From Roseateles saccharophilus (GTDB taxonomy: Bacteria > Pseudomonadota > Gammaproteobacteria > Burkholderiales > Burkholderiaceae_C), in assembly GCF_004342485.1 (NCBI RefSeq), contig NZ_SMBU01000035.1, forward strand, positions 1 to 55,797: a DNA stretch of 55,797 bases, given 5' to 3'. Position 1 is the stretch's first letter; the number at the start of each line of letters is the position of its first letter. Made by a program: the position numbers and the translations under genes. A model generated the notes under the pieces. The model saw nothing but the letters and a program-made list of their open reading frames with translations. It had not been told where the DNA came from and ran no database searches. Shown here in pieces: positions 16,896 to 27,451 of this stretch.

Positions 16896-18218
16896 TCAAC
16901 GCTGCCCCGTCTTGGAAAATGGACTGGCACGCTTAGGCTTGACCGCGGCCGCTTCGTATGTCGACGGGTCGAAGTTTTCTCGCTGTGATCGCAATTCGTC
17001 GGCATCGATTCGCTCAGCCAGGCTTTCGATGTCGCGGTCGGTGACGCCAACCGCCGCGAAGTGCTCCCGCCAGCCGCTGACCACGCGGATGACATACGCG
17101 ATCTCTTGGGCCGCTTCGATTGCCAGCAGTCCGAATGCGTCGAACTGCGACATCGCGTTCGTGAGCGTCGACTCCTGCCCCGCGGCGCCACAGATGAACT
17201 CCTGGAAGCCCTGGCCAGAGTTCGTCGGCAGGACGTCATAGGCCGGCGCTAGCTTCAGGCGTCCGTTTTCGCGAGGGCTGACCACCAGGAGGGCATGGTT
17301 CTTCTCGTGGTCGTCCGTGTTGTCGATGAGGATGTTGAACACCATGCGCCGGAAAAGCTCGCGCGCGTCTCGCAAGTGGGTGTCGTTCAGCGAGACGCCC
17401 GTGCGGCGAAGGATGCGCGCAAGGGCCGGGTAGCCCATCTCTGGCTCGGCGCCGCTTGCCGTTGCCGCACGAATCGCCGTACCCGCGGAAATGCTGTGGA
17501 TTCGGGCGCCGGGGGTGCGGTCGAAGCGTCGCACCGCCACGGCGTTGCCGTCCTGGAGCCTGATGACCTGGGTCTCGGCAGTGGTGATGCCCGCCTTTCG
17601 GGCTAGCGTCATCGACGCATGCTCGATCAACGGTGTGTCGACGGGCTCGTTGTTGAAGAACTTGATGACCCATTCCTGACCATCAATCTCGATGAGCGCC
17701 TTGGGTTTGGCGCCACCGAGCGGGCTGCCGCCGCCAGCGATGATCCGGGCCTCGAGATCGGACAGAGGTTCCGCAGCCTCGATCTTGGCCACGACTTCGC
17801 TGAGCTCCTGGGCGTCGGCCAGGCGCGGTAGCGGGCCGCCGGCCCGCGGGCTGTAGGCAGTCTCGGATGTGGACACGCCGAGAGCGCCGAAGCGCTCGTC
17901 ACCGGCGTAGTACAGGTACTCCATCAGGGAGGCACGCTTCGGCTTGTTCACGAAGCGGATGACTTTTTCGCCCCAGCGATCAGGGCGCGCGTCATCGACC
18001 GCGCCGACGGCCCGTGCGTCACCTGCCAGACGGCCGGGAGGCATGTGCTCGGTATCGATGAGCGGCAGGTCCTCGCTGAGCGGGAATCCCTCTTTGAGCC
18101 ATTGCTGGCCGTAACGCAGGGAAACGCCCTTTCCGGCGGCGACCAGCTGCAGGACACCTACGTATCGCGGCGCGGCCGGATCAGCGAGGTACCAGAGGTA
18201 GAGCGTGTCGTAGCGCAT
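16896..18218 (-). CDS. hipA: HipA-family serine/threonine kinase toxin
   Basis: A 440-residue HipA toxin with a kinase fold. HipA proteins phosphorylate glutamyl-tRNA synthetase or other translation targets and induce dormancy. Visible features are the N-terminal HipA_N-like region, the flexible ATP loop GGGSPLGGAKPKALIEI near residues 162-178, VRRFDR, the catalytic block NILIDNTDDHEKNHAL with D302, D303 and H304, and the metal-binding LAPAYDVLPT. All catalytic residues appear intact. It overlaps the antitoxin gene by one base (TGATG). The gene is full length with no split HipS/HipT arrangement. Confidence 0.93.
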   Translation of the reverse strand: MRYDTLYLWYLADPAAPRYVGVLQLVAAGKGVSLRYGQQWLKEGFPLSEDLPLIDTEHMPPGRLAGDARAVGAVDDARPDRWGEKVIRFVNKPKRASLMEYLYYAGDERFGALGVSTSETAYSPRAGGPLPRLADAQELSEVVAKIEAAEPLSDLEARIIAGGGSPLGGAKPKALIEIDGQEWVIKFFNNEPVDTPLIEHASMTLARKAGITTAETQVIRLQDGNAVAVRRFDRTPGARIHSISAGTAIRAATASGAEPEMGYPALARILRRTGVSLNDTHLRDARELFRRMVFNILIDNTDDHEKNHALLVVSPRENGRLKLAPAYDVLPTNSGQGFQEFICGAAGQESTLTNAMSQFDAFGLLAIEAAQEIAYVIRVVSGWREHFAAVGVTDRDIESLAERIDADELRSQRENFDPSTYEAAAVKPKRASPFSKTGQR

Positions 18219-18586
18219 CAGGCTGTCTTGCTCTGCTTGCGGAGTCGAGCGTCAGCGGATGCCTGGGCACGGGCCCTTCCCAAATCGACCGCGGCCCGGA
18301 CATCCATCTCGATTGCGCCTCGATCGAATTCCGGCGCTGCTAGGTTCCCGAGTTCGCCGTCGCGTTGGAGCAGCCAGAGCGCCGATGCGACGATGCCGAG
18401 GCTGACGGTCGGGTCGCCAGACTCGAGGCGCAGCAGCGTCGGCACCGTCACGCCCATGCGCTTGGCCCAGGTCTTCAGCGACTCTTTGCGACGCAGCCGG
18501 GCCACAGCCAGATCTGCACCGAGCTTGTCGAGCGCAGCGATAGTGGATGGCGGCAACTGCTGGATGGCGCGGGCAGGCTTTGGCAT
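18218..18586 (-). CDS. hipB: HipB-like XRE-family antitoxin
   Basis: A 122-residue DNA-binding antitoxin with a helix-turn-helix at residues 25-75 (LGADLAVARLRRKESLKTWA, then MGVTVPTLLRLESGDPTVSL). The C-terminal extension (residues 85-122, basic and alanine-rich) is longer than in E. coli HipB and probably contacts HipA. It should repress the promoter just upstream and hold the toxin inactive. The operon is AT-rich at its promoter and the ATG has no Shine-Dalgarno sequence, so the mRNA may be nearly leaderless. Confidence 0.88.
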   Translation of the reverse strand: MPKPARAIQQLPPSTIAALDKLGADLAVARLRRKESLKTWAKRMGVTVPTLLRLESGDPTVSLGIVASALWLLQRDGELGNLAAPEFDRGAIEMDVRAAVDLGRARAQASADARLRKQSKTA

Positions 18587-18591
18587 ACAAA

Positions 18592-18604
18592 TAGAATATA
18601 TCTA
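18592..18604 (-). promoter_or_regulatory. Probable hipBA operator/promoter
   Basis: An AT-rich segment directly before hipB contains the inverted repeat TAGA (18592-18595) and TCTA (18601-18604) around ATATA, and a TATATT-like -10 on the leftward strand. Only five bases separate the repeat from the hipB start codon, so HipB binding here would block transcription. Confidence 0.45.
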
Positions 18605-18866
18605 AAGTACCATTGCAAGGCAAATCTACTTGCACGACAGCCAGGGGCCGCTAGGCAACTCGGCGATGGGCTGCCTGATGGGAAAGTGCAGAGCTCAAGC
18701 GGCGATGGTCGCAATGAACCAGGCGCGCTATGCCAATTGCTACTTGGAGCTATTGATGGCGTTGGCCAAATCTGCCGCGCGGCGGAGATCACCCACCATG
18801 CAACACCACTTTGGATCACCCCTCGGCGTCGCTCAGACCCAGCAAGGAAGCGCGTAAACAAGCAAA
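18605..18866. other. Gap between hipBA and ssb, no gene seen
   Basis: With the hipB promoter and the ssb 3' end, about 335 bp carry no clear gene. A rightward frame at 18630-18857 has no recognisable motif or ribosome binding site. The segment ends in CGTAAACAAG (18853-18862), a 10-bp match to 16830-16839 on the far side of hipBA. Confidence 0.45.
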
Positions 18867-18894
18867 AGGCCCGCAGCCATTGGGCTGCGGGCCT
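18867..18894 (-). terminator. ssb intrinsic terminator
   Basis: AGGCCCGCAGCC (18867-18878) and GGCTGCGGGCCT (18883-18894) form a perfect 12-bp stem with a four-base loop, followed on the leftward strand by TTTTGCTTGTTT. It lies 29 bp after the ssb stop. Confidence 0.85.
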
Positions 18895-18923
18895 GATGTT
18901 GACAGACTACCTACAGGTACTTT

Positions 18924-19445
18924 TTAGAACGGGATGTCGTCGTCCATGTCGTCAAAGCCGGTCGACGCCTTGGGCGCCGGGGCCGGGGCGCGCTGGGGCG
19001 CCGGGCGCGGCGCGGCCGGGCGGGCCGCGGGGCGGCCGCCGCCCATGTCGTCGCTGCCACCGCCGCGGCTGTAGCCGCCGGCGCCGCCTTCATCGCCACC
19101 GCCGCCGCCTTCACGGCCGCCCAGCAGCTGCATCTCCTGGGCAATGATCTCGGTCGTGTAGGTGTCGCGGCCTTCCTTGTCCTGCCACTTGCGGGTCTTC
19201 AGGCGGCCTTCGACATAGAGCGGGCGGCCCTTGCGGACGTATTCGCCGACGATCTCGGCCAGGCGGTCGTTGAAGACGACGCGGTGCCATTCCGTCTCTT
19301 CCTGGCGCTCGCCGGTCTCGCGGTTCTTCCAGTTGCGGGTCGTGGCCAGGCTGAGGGTGACCCAGGCGCCGCCGCTGGGGTTGTAGCGGACCTCGGGGTC
19401 TTTGCCGACGTTGCCGATGAGGATGACTTTGTTGACGCTGGCCAT
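18924..19445 (-). CDS. ssb: Single-stranded DNA-binding protein
   Basis: A 173-residue SSB. The OB fold is in residues 1-110 ([20 protein letters not shown], later [18 protein letters not shown] and [19 protein letters not shown]). A glycine-, proline- and alanine-rich disordered linker follows, then the acidic tip DDMDDDIPF that recruits RecQ, RecO, PriA and other partners. The protein acts as a homotetramer in replication and repair. The ATG at 19445 matches the universal SSB start; the open frame upstream of it is not coding. It diverges from lytS across about 155 bp. Confidence 0.97.
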   Translation of the reverse strand: MASVNKVILIGNVGKDPEVRYNPSGGAWVTLSLATTRNWKNRETGERQEETEWHRVVFNDRLAEIVGEYVRKGRPLYVEGRLKTRKWQDKEGRDTYTTEIIAQEMQLLGGREGGGGGDEGGAGGYSRGGGSDDMGGGRPAARPAAPRPAPQRAPAPAPKASTGFDDMDDDIPF

Positions 19446-19601
19446 GACGCTCGTCCGAATTCGATGGGAAGGGGGCGAATTATGCCGGGCGGGGTCTCCT
19501 GCCCTGTCAGCAACACCCCGCAGACCGCATCCCGCACCTCGGCGCCCGCATTTTGTCTCTCCGGCCACCGTCTCGCCGTCGCCCCTCCCTAAGATGAAGC
19601 C

Positions 19602-20705
19602 ATGGTGACCCTCGGCCCCCACCCCGGCAACCGCCGCAGCAACCGGCGGCTGTGGCTGTCTTACGCAGGCGCCTGTGCGCTGGCCTGGTGCCTGTTCGTG
19701 CTGGCCGGCAGCGAGTTCGACCGCGGCCTGGACCCCTTCTGGCTGGCGGTCTACCAGGCCACGACGATGCTGTGGGCGCCGATGCTGCTGGGCGTGGCTG
19801 TCTGGCCGCTGGCGCGACGCCTGCATGCCGGCGACGCCGGCCCGGCCGCGACGGGCCTGGCCCACGCGCTGGCAGCTCTCGCCTTCTCGGCGCTGTGGCA
19901 GGCGGGCGAGTTCGCCGTCAACGCGACGCTGTTCGGTGCCGACCATGCCGGCGCCGTGCTGCTGGCCGGCCTGCTGTGGCGTTCGGTCTGGGGAGTGGTG
20001 GTCTATGCAGCAATCGCCACCGCCTTCACGGCCGTGCTGCAGTCGCGCGCCGCGCGCTCGGCCGCCATCGCTGCGGCCCAGGCCGAGAGCGCGCTGGCCA
20101 AGGCCGAGCTGTCGGCCATCAGCGGCAAGCTCAACCCGCATTTCCTGTTCAACACGCTGAACACGCTGATCGCGCTGACCCGCAAGGACCCGGCCGGTGC
20201 CGAGGCCGCGCTGCTGAAGTTCGCGTCCATGCTGCGCTATGTGCTGGACACCAAGCGCGGCGCCGAAGACCGCGTGCTGCTCGCCGACGAGATCGACTTC
20301 CTGCGCGACTACCTGGCGCTCGAAGCCCTGCGCCTGGGCCCGCGGCTGCGCGTGGACTGGCAGCTGGAGGAGCGCGTGCTGGCCGACGAGCTGCCGCCGC
20401 TCACACTCCAGCCGCTGGTCGAGAACTCCATCCTGCATGCCGTGGCGCCGCGCAAGGGCGGCGGCTGCGTGACGATCACGGCGCGTCGCAACGCACTCAA
20501 CCATGGGCTGGACCTGGCCGTGGCCGACGACGGCCCGGGCTGCGAGCCCGAGGCGCTCGAACCCAAGCCCGGCCAGCGCCGCGGCGTGGGCCTGGCCGCG
20601 CTGAGGAAGCGCTTCGCGCTGGACTACGAGGGCCAGGCCCGGCTCCGGATCCACACCGCCCCCGGCGCGGGATTTCGCGTCGACTTGTTTATTCCACAGA
20701 CATGA
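19602..20705 (+). CDS. LytS/AlgZ-type sensor histidine kinase
   Basis: A 367-residue membrane kinase. Four hydrophobic helices occupy residues 15-150, followed by a His_kinase domain with the family motif [17 protein letters not shown], phospho-acceptor H180, and an HATPase domain with [13 protein letters not shown] and VADDGPG. There is no separate sensor domain, so the membrane part itself is the sensor. It overlaps the LytTR regulator gene by four bases (ATGA). The arrangement resembles AlgZ/AlgR and YpdA/YpdB. Confidence 0.92.
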   Translation: MVTLGPHPGNRRSNRRLWLSYAGACALAWCLFVLAGSEFDRGLDPFWLAVYQATTMLWAPMLLGVAVWPLARRLHAGDAGPAATGLAHALAALAFSALWQAGEFAVNATLFGADHAGAVLLAGLLWRSVWGVVVYAAIATAFTAVLQSRAARSAAIAAAQAESALAKAELSAISGKLNPHFLFNTLNTLIALTRKDPAGAEAALLKFASMLRYVLDTKRGAEDRVLLADEIDFLRDYLALEALRLGPRLRVDWQLEERVLADELPPLTLQPLVENSILHAVAPRKGGGCVTITARRNALNHGLDLAVADDGPGCEPEALEPKPGQRRGVGLAALRKRFALDYEGQARLRIHTAPGAGFRVDLFIPQT

Positions 20706-21445
20706 GCACCACCACCGTCCTGATCGCCGAAGACGAACCCCTGGCCGCCGAGGCGCTGGCCGACTGGGTCAAGGCCACGCCGGGCCTGCAGCTGGTGGCC
20801 GTCTGCGAGGACGGCGAGGAGGCGCTGGCGCAGATCCGCGCCCTGAAGCCCGCCCTGGTGCTGACCGACATCCAGATGCCGGGCCTGACCGGCCTGCAGG
20901 TCGTGCAGGTGCTGCAGGGTGATGCCCACCAGCCGCGCATCATCTTCACGACGGCCTACGACCAGCATGCGCTGACCGCCTTCGAGCTGCACGCGGTGGA
21001 CTATCTGCTCAAGCCCTTCTCGCGCGAGCGCTTCGACGAGGCCGTGGCGCACGCGTTGCGCGACGCGGCCCCCAGCAACTCGGAGGTCGCCCAGGCCCTG
21101 GGCACGCCGGCCGACGCGCCGCTGACCCGCCTGCTGGTGCGCGACCAGGGCAAGATCTTCCCGCTGCAGGTCGACGCCATCGAATGCCTGCGCTCCGACA
21201 ACAAATACACCGCCATCACGAGCAAGGGCCGCAGCTTCCTGGTGCGCCTGCCCATCGCCGACTTCGAGACGCGGCTGGACCCGGCGCGCTTCCTGCGCGT
21301 GCAGCGCGGCTGCATCGTCAACCTGGACTTCGTCGACAGCATGACGCCCGACGAGAACTCCCAGCTCGTCGTGCAGCTGCGCGACGGCTCGCGCATCACG
21401 GCCAACCGCGAGGTGTCCAAGATGCTCCGGGAGCAGTCGCTGTGA
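20702..21445 (+). CDS. LytTR-family response regulator (AlgR-like)
   Basis: A 247-residue regulator with a receiver ([18 protein letters not shown], phospho-acceptor D56 in [13 protein letters not shown] at about residue 105) and a C-terminal LytTR DNA-binding domain (residues 140-245: [20 protein letters not shown], then [18 protein letters not shown] and [17 protein letters not shown]). LytTR proteins bind direct repeats with their beta strands. Its stop overlaps a GTG start of the next gene (GTGA), so kinase, regulator and secreted DUF2807 protein form one coupled operon. Confidence 0.94.
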   Translation: MSTTTVLIAEDEPLAAEALADWVKATPGLQLVAVCEDGEEALAQIRALKPALVLTDIQMPGLTGLQVVQVLQGDAHQPRIIFTTAYDQHALTAFELHAVDYLLKPFSRERFDEAVAHALRDAAPSNSEVAQALGTPADAPLTRLLVRDQGKIFPLQVDAIECLRSDNKYTAITSKGRSFLVRLPIADFETRLDPARFLRVQRGCIVNLDFVDSMTPDENSQLVVQLRDGSRITANREVSKMLREQSL

Positions 21446-22227
21446 AGCCCCGCCTCTGGTCTCCTAGACTGCTCCCGCTGCTGCTGGCCTGGGCTGCCGG
21501 CCTGGCCGGCGCCCAGACCGTTGCGCCCCCCGCGCCGCCCTCCCTGCCGGTGCCCGAGGCCCCGCTGGCGCCACCGGCCCTGCCCGCCGGGCCGGGCCGG
21601 ATCTATGCGCCGGGCGAATTCGACCGCCTGGAGCTGGCCGGTGCGGCCCGCGTCGTCCTCGTGCAGGGCGAGCGGGACCAGGCCTTCGTGGCCGGAGACG
21701 CCGACGCGCAGAAGGGCGTGGAGGTCGAGCTGGCCGACCGCCAGCTCGTCATCCGCCCCAGCGGCGGCTGGAAGTTCTGGAATTCGTCCAAGGTCTTCGT
21801 CCAGGTCGAGATGCGCGAGCTGCGCCAGCTCACCGTTTCCGGCGCGAGCGACGTGCATGCGCCTGGGGCCCTGCGCTGCGACCAGCTCAGGCTCAGCATC
21901 AGCGGCGCGGGCCAGGCTCGGCTGGACCAGTTGCAGGCCCGGCAGCTCAGCTTCGCCATCTCCGGCGCCGGCGACGGCCAGCTCGGCGGCCGCGTGGACG
22001 ATTTGACGCTGCAGATCTCGGGCAAGGGCAAGGTCGTGGCCGACCGCCTGCAGGCCCGGAGTGCCCGCGTCAGCGTCAGCGGCATCGGCAATGTGCTGCT
22101 GTGGGTCACCGGCGATCTCTCGGCCCACATCTCCGGCATCGGCTCGGTGGACTATTTCGGCAACCCCAGCGTGCAGCGCTCGGTGTCGGGCATGGGCACC
22201 ATCTCCGCCAGGGGCGACAGGCGCTGA
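21442..22227 (+). CDS. Exported DUF2807 (head-GIN-domain) protein
   Basis: A 261-residue protein starting at GTG 21442, overlapping the regulator stop by four bases. A signal peptide (LLPLLLAWAAGLAGAQT) is followed by a proline-rich linker and a DUF2807 beta-solenoid (residues 50-261) with regular short repeats such as LTVSGASDVHA, LSISGAGQARL, FAISGAGDGQL and VSVSGIGNVLL. The domain's function is unknown; it is common in exported proteins of Bacteroidetes and proteobacteria. Coupling to a LytSR-type system suggests it is a target of, or input to, envelope signalling. The internal repeats account for the full length. Confidence 0.85.
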   Translation: MKPRLWSPRLLPLLLAWAAGLAGAQTVAPPAPPSLPVPEAPLAPPALPAGPGRIYAPGEFDRLELAGAARVVLVQGERDQAFVAGDADAQKGVEVELADRQLVIRPSGGWKFWNSSKVFVQVEMRELRQLTVSGASDVHAPGALRCDQLRLSISGAGQARLDQLQARQLSFAISGAGDGQLGGRVDDLTLQISGKGKVVADRLQARSARVSVSGIGNVLLWVTGDLSAHISGIGSVDYFGNPSVQRSVSGMGTISARGDRR

Positions 22228-22239
22228 TCCAATAGGGGC

Positions 22240-22455
22240 ATGGACACCCTTCAAACCCTCGAGCAGCGCATCACCGACCTGGAGATCAAGGCCAGCTTCG
22301 CCGAGGACACGGTCGAGCAGCTCAACCAGGTCGTCGTGCGCCAGCAGGCCCAGATCGACCGGCTGGTCCGCGAGCTGGTGGAGCTGCGCGACCGCACATC
22401 GGCCGAGCCCGGCGCACCCCGCACGCTGCGCGACGAGCTGCCGCCGCACTACTGA
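22240..22455 (+). CDS. slyX: SlyX-family protein
   Basis: A 71-residue coiled-coil protein of the SlyX family (TLEQRITDLEIKASFAEDTV, then LNQVVVRQQAQIDRLVREL, ending RDELPPHY). The PPHY tail is characteristic. The molecular role of SlyX is unknown. It lies 12 bp after the DUF2807 gene and probably shares its transcript. Its stop codon TGA (22453-22455) is part of the terminal sequence of a 167-bp repeat element. Confidence 0.92.
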   Translation: MDTLQTLEQRITDLEIKASFAEDTVEQLNQVVVRQQAQIDRLVRELVELRDRTSAEPGAPRTLRDELPPHY

Positions 22456-22618
22456 GAAGCTGTGAACGAACCCTGCACACCCGCTCGTTCCGCCCAAAGC
22501 GCCCCACTCTTCGTTGCAAATGCTCGCCGTAGCCCGAGCTACGGCTGTGCTTTGCGCCTAGATTGAGGCCCCTTGGGCGACCCGCTCGGGCGCGCCGGAT
22601 TCATTCACACCTTCTGAG
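22452..22618. repeat. 167-bp intergenic element, copy A
   Basis: Related to 34534-34700 in inverted orientation, and exactly the same length (167 bp). Ends are imperfect inverted repeats: CTGAGAAGCTGTGAAC (22452-22467) against the complement of the right end, CTCAGAAGGTGTGAAT, 13 of 16 matching. A conserved core of about 50 bp (about 22513-22565) contains the hairpin GCCGTAGC/GCTACGGC (22526-22533 and 22538-22545). The element supplies the slyX stop codon. No coding capacity; it looks like a MITE-like or REP-like unit or a conserved 3' UTR structure. Confidence 0.75.
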
Positions 22619-22657
22619 CCGGCCCGACCCGGCCGATGAACCCCACAGGGAGCAACG

Positions 22658-23194
22658 ATGAACAACGACCTTCCCGTCTTTCGCTACCACGCCGACCCGC
22701 TGTCCACGGGCGCGATCGAGCCGCGGCGCATCCAGTGCGCCTGCTGCGGCCAGGCGCGTGGCTTCGTCTATGTGCAGCCGGTCTATGCGACCAGCGACCT
22801 GGACGAGAAGCTCTGCCCCTGGTGCATCGCCGACGGCTCGGCCGCGGCCAGGCTGGGCGCGAGCTTCTCGGACGCGCATCCGCTCCAGAAGGCGGGCCTG
22901 CCGCAGGACATCGTCGACGAGGTGAGCCTCAGGACGCCGGGCTATTCGTCCTGGCAGCAGGAGGAGTGGCTGGCGCATTGCGGCGACGCCTGCGAGTTCC
23001 ACGGCGATGCGTCGGTCGAGGATGTCGAGGACGCGAGCGAGGCGACGCGGGCGGACTGGCGCCAGCACTACGGGACGACCGAGAAGCAATGGGCCGCCGC
23101 CACGCGCGACTACGAGCCGGCCGGCGACAACGCGTTCTACAAGTTCGTCTGCCGCCAGTGCAGCCTGGTGCGGCTGGGCTGGGACTGCGTGTGA
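22658..23194 (+). CDS. CbrC-family protein
   Basis: A 178-residue member of the CbrC (UPF0167) family. It carries two probable zinc-binding cysteine pairs near the N-terminus (IQCACCGQARGFVYVQPVY, then EKLCPWCIADGSAA) and another near the end (FVCRQCSLVRLGWD). In E. coli CbrC has been linked to colicin E2 tolerance, but its activity is not known. A clear GGGAGCAACG lies before the ATG. It follows the 167-bp element and is transcribed alone, convergent with the cupin gene 26 bp away. Confidence 0.85.
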   Translation: MNNDLPVFRYHADPLSTGAIEPRRIQCACCGQARGFVYVQPVYATSDLDEKLCPWCIADGSAAARLGASFSDAHPLQKAGLPQDIVDEVSLRTPGYSSWQQEEWLAHCGDACEFHGDASVEDVEDASEATRADWRQHYGTTEKQWAAATRDYEPAGDNAFYKFVCRQCSLVRLGWDCV

Positions 23195-23219
23195 CGCGCT
23201 GACAGCGCGCCCAGATTTC

Positions 23220-23705
23220 TCAGGGCTCGCCGTCCCAGTAGTCCAGCCCGGCCTCGCGCTTCTGCAGGAAGCGCAGCCCCGACGCGAAGACGCCGACCTT
23301 GCCCGAGTCCGGGTATTCGCAGACCTCGGGCCTCTCCTTGGTGCTGATGCTGAGGTAGTGCAGCGGCGCGTCCGAGGTGTTGAGAATCTGGTGCGGGTAG
23401 CCAGGCCCGGCGGGCGTGGTGATGACGTCGCCGGCCTTGATGGGTACGAGTTCGCCGGCCACGCGCAGCGTGCCCTCGCCCTGCAGGATGACGAACATCT
23501 CCTCCTGCGCGTAATGGAAGTGGTAGGGGCAGCTCTGCTTGCCGGGCGGGACGATGTCGAAGCTCGCGCCCAGCTTGGCCGCGGCCGTGCCCTCGGTCAG
23601 CGAGGTCGAGCGCGTGTCGTAGAGCGGCGGGCGCTCGAAGCGTTCGAGCGGCGCGTCGTGGAAATTGCGGATCAGGGTCTGGCGCAGTTCTTCGGGTGTG
23701 GGCAT
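23220..23705 (-). CDS. Single-domain cupin protein
   Basis: A 161-residue cupin. The first cupin motif is PYHFHYAQEEMFVILQGEG (residues about 61-79, with His62, His64 and Glu68/69 as metal ligands) and the second is GYPHQILNTSDAPLHYLSIS. Small cupins of this kind bind a sugar or act as metal-dependent enzymes; the exact substrate is unclear. It ends 13 bp before the start of nothing on its own strand, and starts 12 bp after the stop of the M20 gene, so the two are in one leftward operon. Confidence 0.82.
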   Translation of the reverse strand: MPTPEELRQTLIRNFHDAPLERFERPPLYDTRSTSLTEGTAAAKLGASFDIVPPGKQSCPYHFHYAQEEMFVILQGEGTLRVAGELVPIKAGDVITTPAGPGYPHQILNTSDAPLHYLSISTKERPEVCEYPDSGKVGVFASGLRFLQKREAGLDYWDGEP

Positions 23706-23717
23706 GACGGGCTCCGT

Positions 23718-25028
23718 TCAGCGCTTGTCCATCAGCGCCAGCACGGTCGCGCTGGTGATCTTGATGCCGGTCTTGATGCTGGGCTCGGCCACCGGGGCAA
23801 AGAACGGTGAATGGTTGCGTGGCAGTTGCGCGGCGCCGGGCTTGGCGGCAGCCTCGACCCGCTCGGGCGGGTAGACACCGAACTGCATCATCAGCGAGGG
23901 CACGCCCTGGACAGCGAAGACCGAGAAATCGTCACTCGCGGTGTTCGGACGGGCCAGCAACACATGGTCGGCACCGAGGGCGCTCTTGATGGCGGGCTCG
24001 ATCCGTCGAATGAGGCTTTCGTCATTCATCATCGTGCCGACCCCGGGCGTGATCGTGATCTCCGGTTCCGGAGCGCCGGACGCCGCGGCGACATGCTCGG
24101 CCGTGCGGCGCAGGCCTTTAAGCAGCACCTCGCGTACTTCTGGCAGATAGGAGCGGATCGTGCCGCGCAGCACGGCCTGGTCGGGGATGATGTTGCCTAC
24201 CGTGCCGGCCTGGAAGGCGCCGACCGTGATGACGCCGAACTCGCGCGGGTCCTTCTCGCGGCTGACGACGGCCTGCACGTCGGTGACGAAGCGGGCGGCC
24301 GTCGCGATCGGGTCGATGGTCTCGTGCGGCGCCGAGCCATGGCCACCGCGGCCCTTGAACACGATCTCGAAGGTGTCGTTGGCCGACATCGACGGCCCGG
24401 CGCGGTATTGCACCGTGCCATAGGCCGTGTTGGTCGTATGGATCGCGACGGCGACATCGGGCCTGGGGAAGCGCGTGAACAGCCCATCCTCGACCATCGC
24501 GCGGGCTCCCGAGACGATCTCCTCGGCCGGCTGGGCGATGAACATCAGCCGGCCCTGCCAGCGGTCCTTCAGCGCGACCAGCGTGCGCGCCGCGCCCACC
24601 CAGGCGGCCATGTGCACGTCGTGCCCGCAGCTGTGGGCGACGAAGCTTTCGCGCCCGTTGGACAGGGTCTTGGCGCGGCTGGCGTAGGGCAGGCCGGTCT
24701 TCTCCTCCATCGGCAGCGCATCCAGCTCGGTGCGCACCATGACGGTGGGGCCGGCGCCGTTCTCGTAGATCGCGACGAGGCCGGTCTTGCCGACGTGTTC
24801 CGTCACGGTGAAGCCCAGCGCGCGCATCTCGGCGGCGAGCTTCGCGGCCGTGCGCGTTTCCTCGAAGGCGATCTCGGGGTGGCTGTGGATGTCCTGGTAG
24901 AGGGCCTCGAGCTCGGGATAGGCGCGGTCGACCTGGGCGGCGACGGCGCCGTTGAGCGCGGCGGTCTGGGCGCCGGCGCAGGCGGCGAAAGCGGCCAGCG
25001 ACAGGCCGGCGAAACGATGACGCAGCAT
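23718..25028 (-). CDS. Secreted M20-family amidohydrolase
   Basis: A 436-residue metal-dependent amidohydrolase of the M20D/AmhX-type group, acting on N-acyl amino acids or hippurate-like amides. A signal peptide ([17 protein letters not shown]) sends it to the periplasm, unlike most cytosolic relatives. Metal-site motifs are visible: [39 protein letters not shown] and the dimerisation domain [16 protein letters not shown]. The ATG at 25028 is chosen because the signal peptide begins there; the much longer open frame upstream is antisense to recQ. It is co-directional with the cupin gene. Confidence 0.92.
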   Translation of the reverse strand: MLRHRFAGLSLAAFAACAGAQTAALNGAVAAQVDRAYPELEALYQDIHSHPEIAFEETRTAAKLAAEMRALGFTVTEHVGKTGLVAIYENGAGPTVMVRTELDALPMEEKTGLPYASRAKTLSNGRESFVAHSCGHDVHMAAWVGAARTLVALKDRWQGRLMFIAQPAEEIVSGARAMVEDGLFTRFPRPDVAVAIHTTNTAYGTVQYRAGPSMSANDTFEIVFKGRGGHGSAPHETIDPIATAARFVTDVQAVVSREKDPREFGVITVGAFQAGTVGNIIPDQAVLRGTIRSYLPEVREVLLKGLRRTAEHVAAASGAPEPEITITPGVGTMMNDESLIRRIEPAIKSALGADHVLLARPNTASDDFSVFAVQGVPSLMMQFGVYPPERVEAAAKPGAAQLPRNHSPFFAPVAEPSIKTGIKITSATVLALMDKR

Positions 25029-25088
25029 GACGATCTCCTGGGGCCGGAGGAGCCCGGCGAGTTGTTGGCGACAATCCCGGCCTTCGCC

Positions 25089-26962
<1,874 letters not shown>

Positions 26963-26966
<4 letters not shown>

Positions 26967-27244
26967 CAGACGGCCGGAGCCACGCAGGCGCTGGCGACCT
27001 GGATGGTCTCGCCCGCCGTGTTGCGGCGGCCCTCGATGACGACGCGCGGCAGCTGGGCCACCGTGGGCTCGGGCGTGTGCACGCCGCTGATGACGACGCG
27101 ATCCAGCTTGATGACCTCGGGCGCCTCGGCCGGCGCCGTCAGCGTCATCCAGCTGGCACCGGTCAGTGCGACCAGGGCGACGAGGATGGCGGCGCCGAAG
27201 GCTTGCAGGCGGTTGCGGTGGGCGGTGGTGCTGATGCGGTTCAT
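26963..27244 (-). CDS. Small exported or anchored protein with LPRVV repeats
   Basis: A 93-residue protein. A hydrophobic segment ([20 protein letters not shown]) acts as signal peptide or membrane anchor. The rest faces the periplasm and holds two copies, 18 residues apart, of a motif: KLDRVVISG and [11 protein letters not shown]. The same motif is found three times in the 74-residue protein at 36086-36310. It resembles the TonB-box/plug start (LPxVVVTG) of TonB-dependent receptors, but there is no barrel. Two cysteines close the C-terminus ([10 protein letters not shown]). I do not recognise a named family. Its 3' end overlaps recQ. Confidence 0.65.
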
Positions 27245-27451
27245 GGCTGTTCTCCCGTGTCTATGGCTGGCAGTGTGTTCGGAAGAGGCCCTGCAGACCT
27301 AGGGTTTGCGATAGGTTGCGGTTTTTCGCGGATGAGCTGCGGCTGGTGCGGACCAAGGCGTGCCGCGCGGCGTCAACAAACTGGGGGATCACTGCAGTCG
27401 CGCCGTCATGCCGCGCCGGGATACTTGCCACCTCATCCTGGGAGGGAAACC

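Noticed and set aside
18630-18857. A 75-codon rightward frame before the ssb terminator
   Set aside because: No ribosome site or motif; contains the repeat that precedes the terminator.
18924-20654. A 576-codon leftward frame ending in ssb
   Set aside because: Only the last 173 codons are SSB; the rest is antisense to lytS, so the start at 19445 was used.
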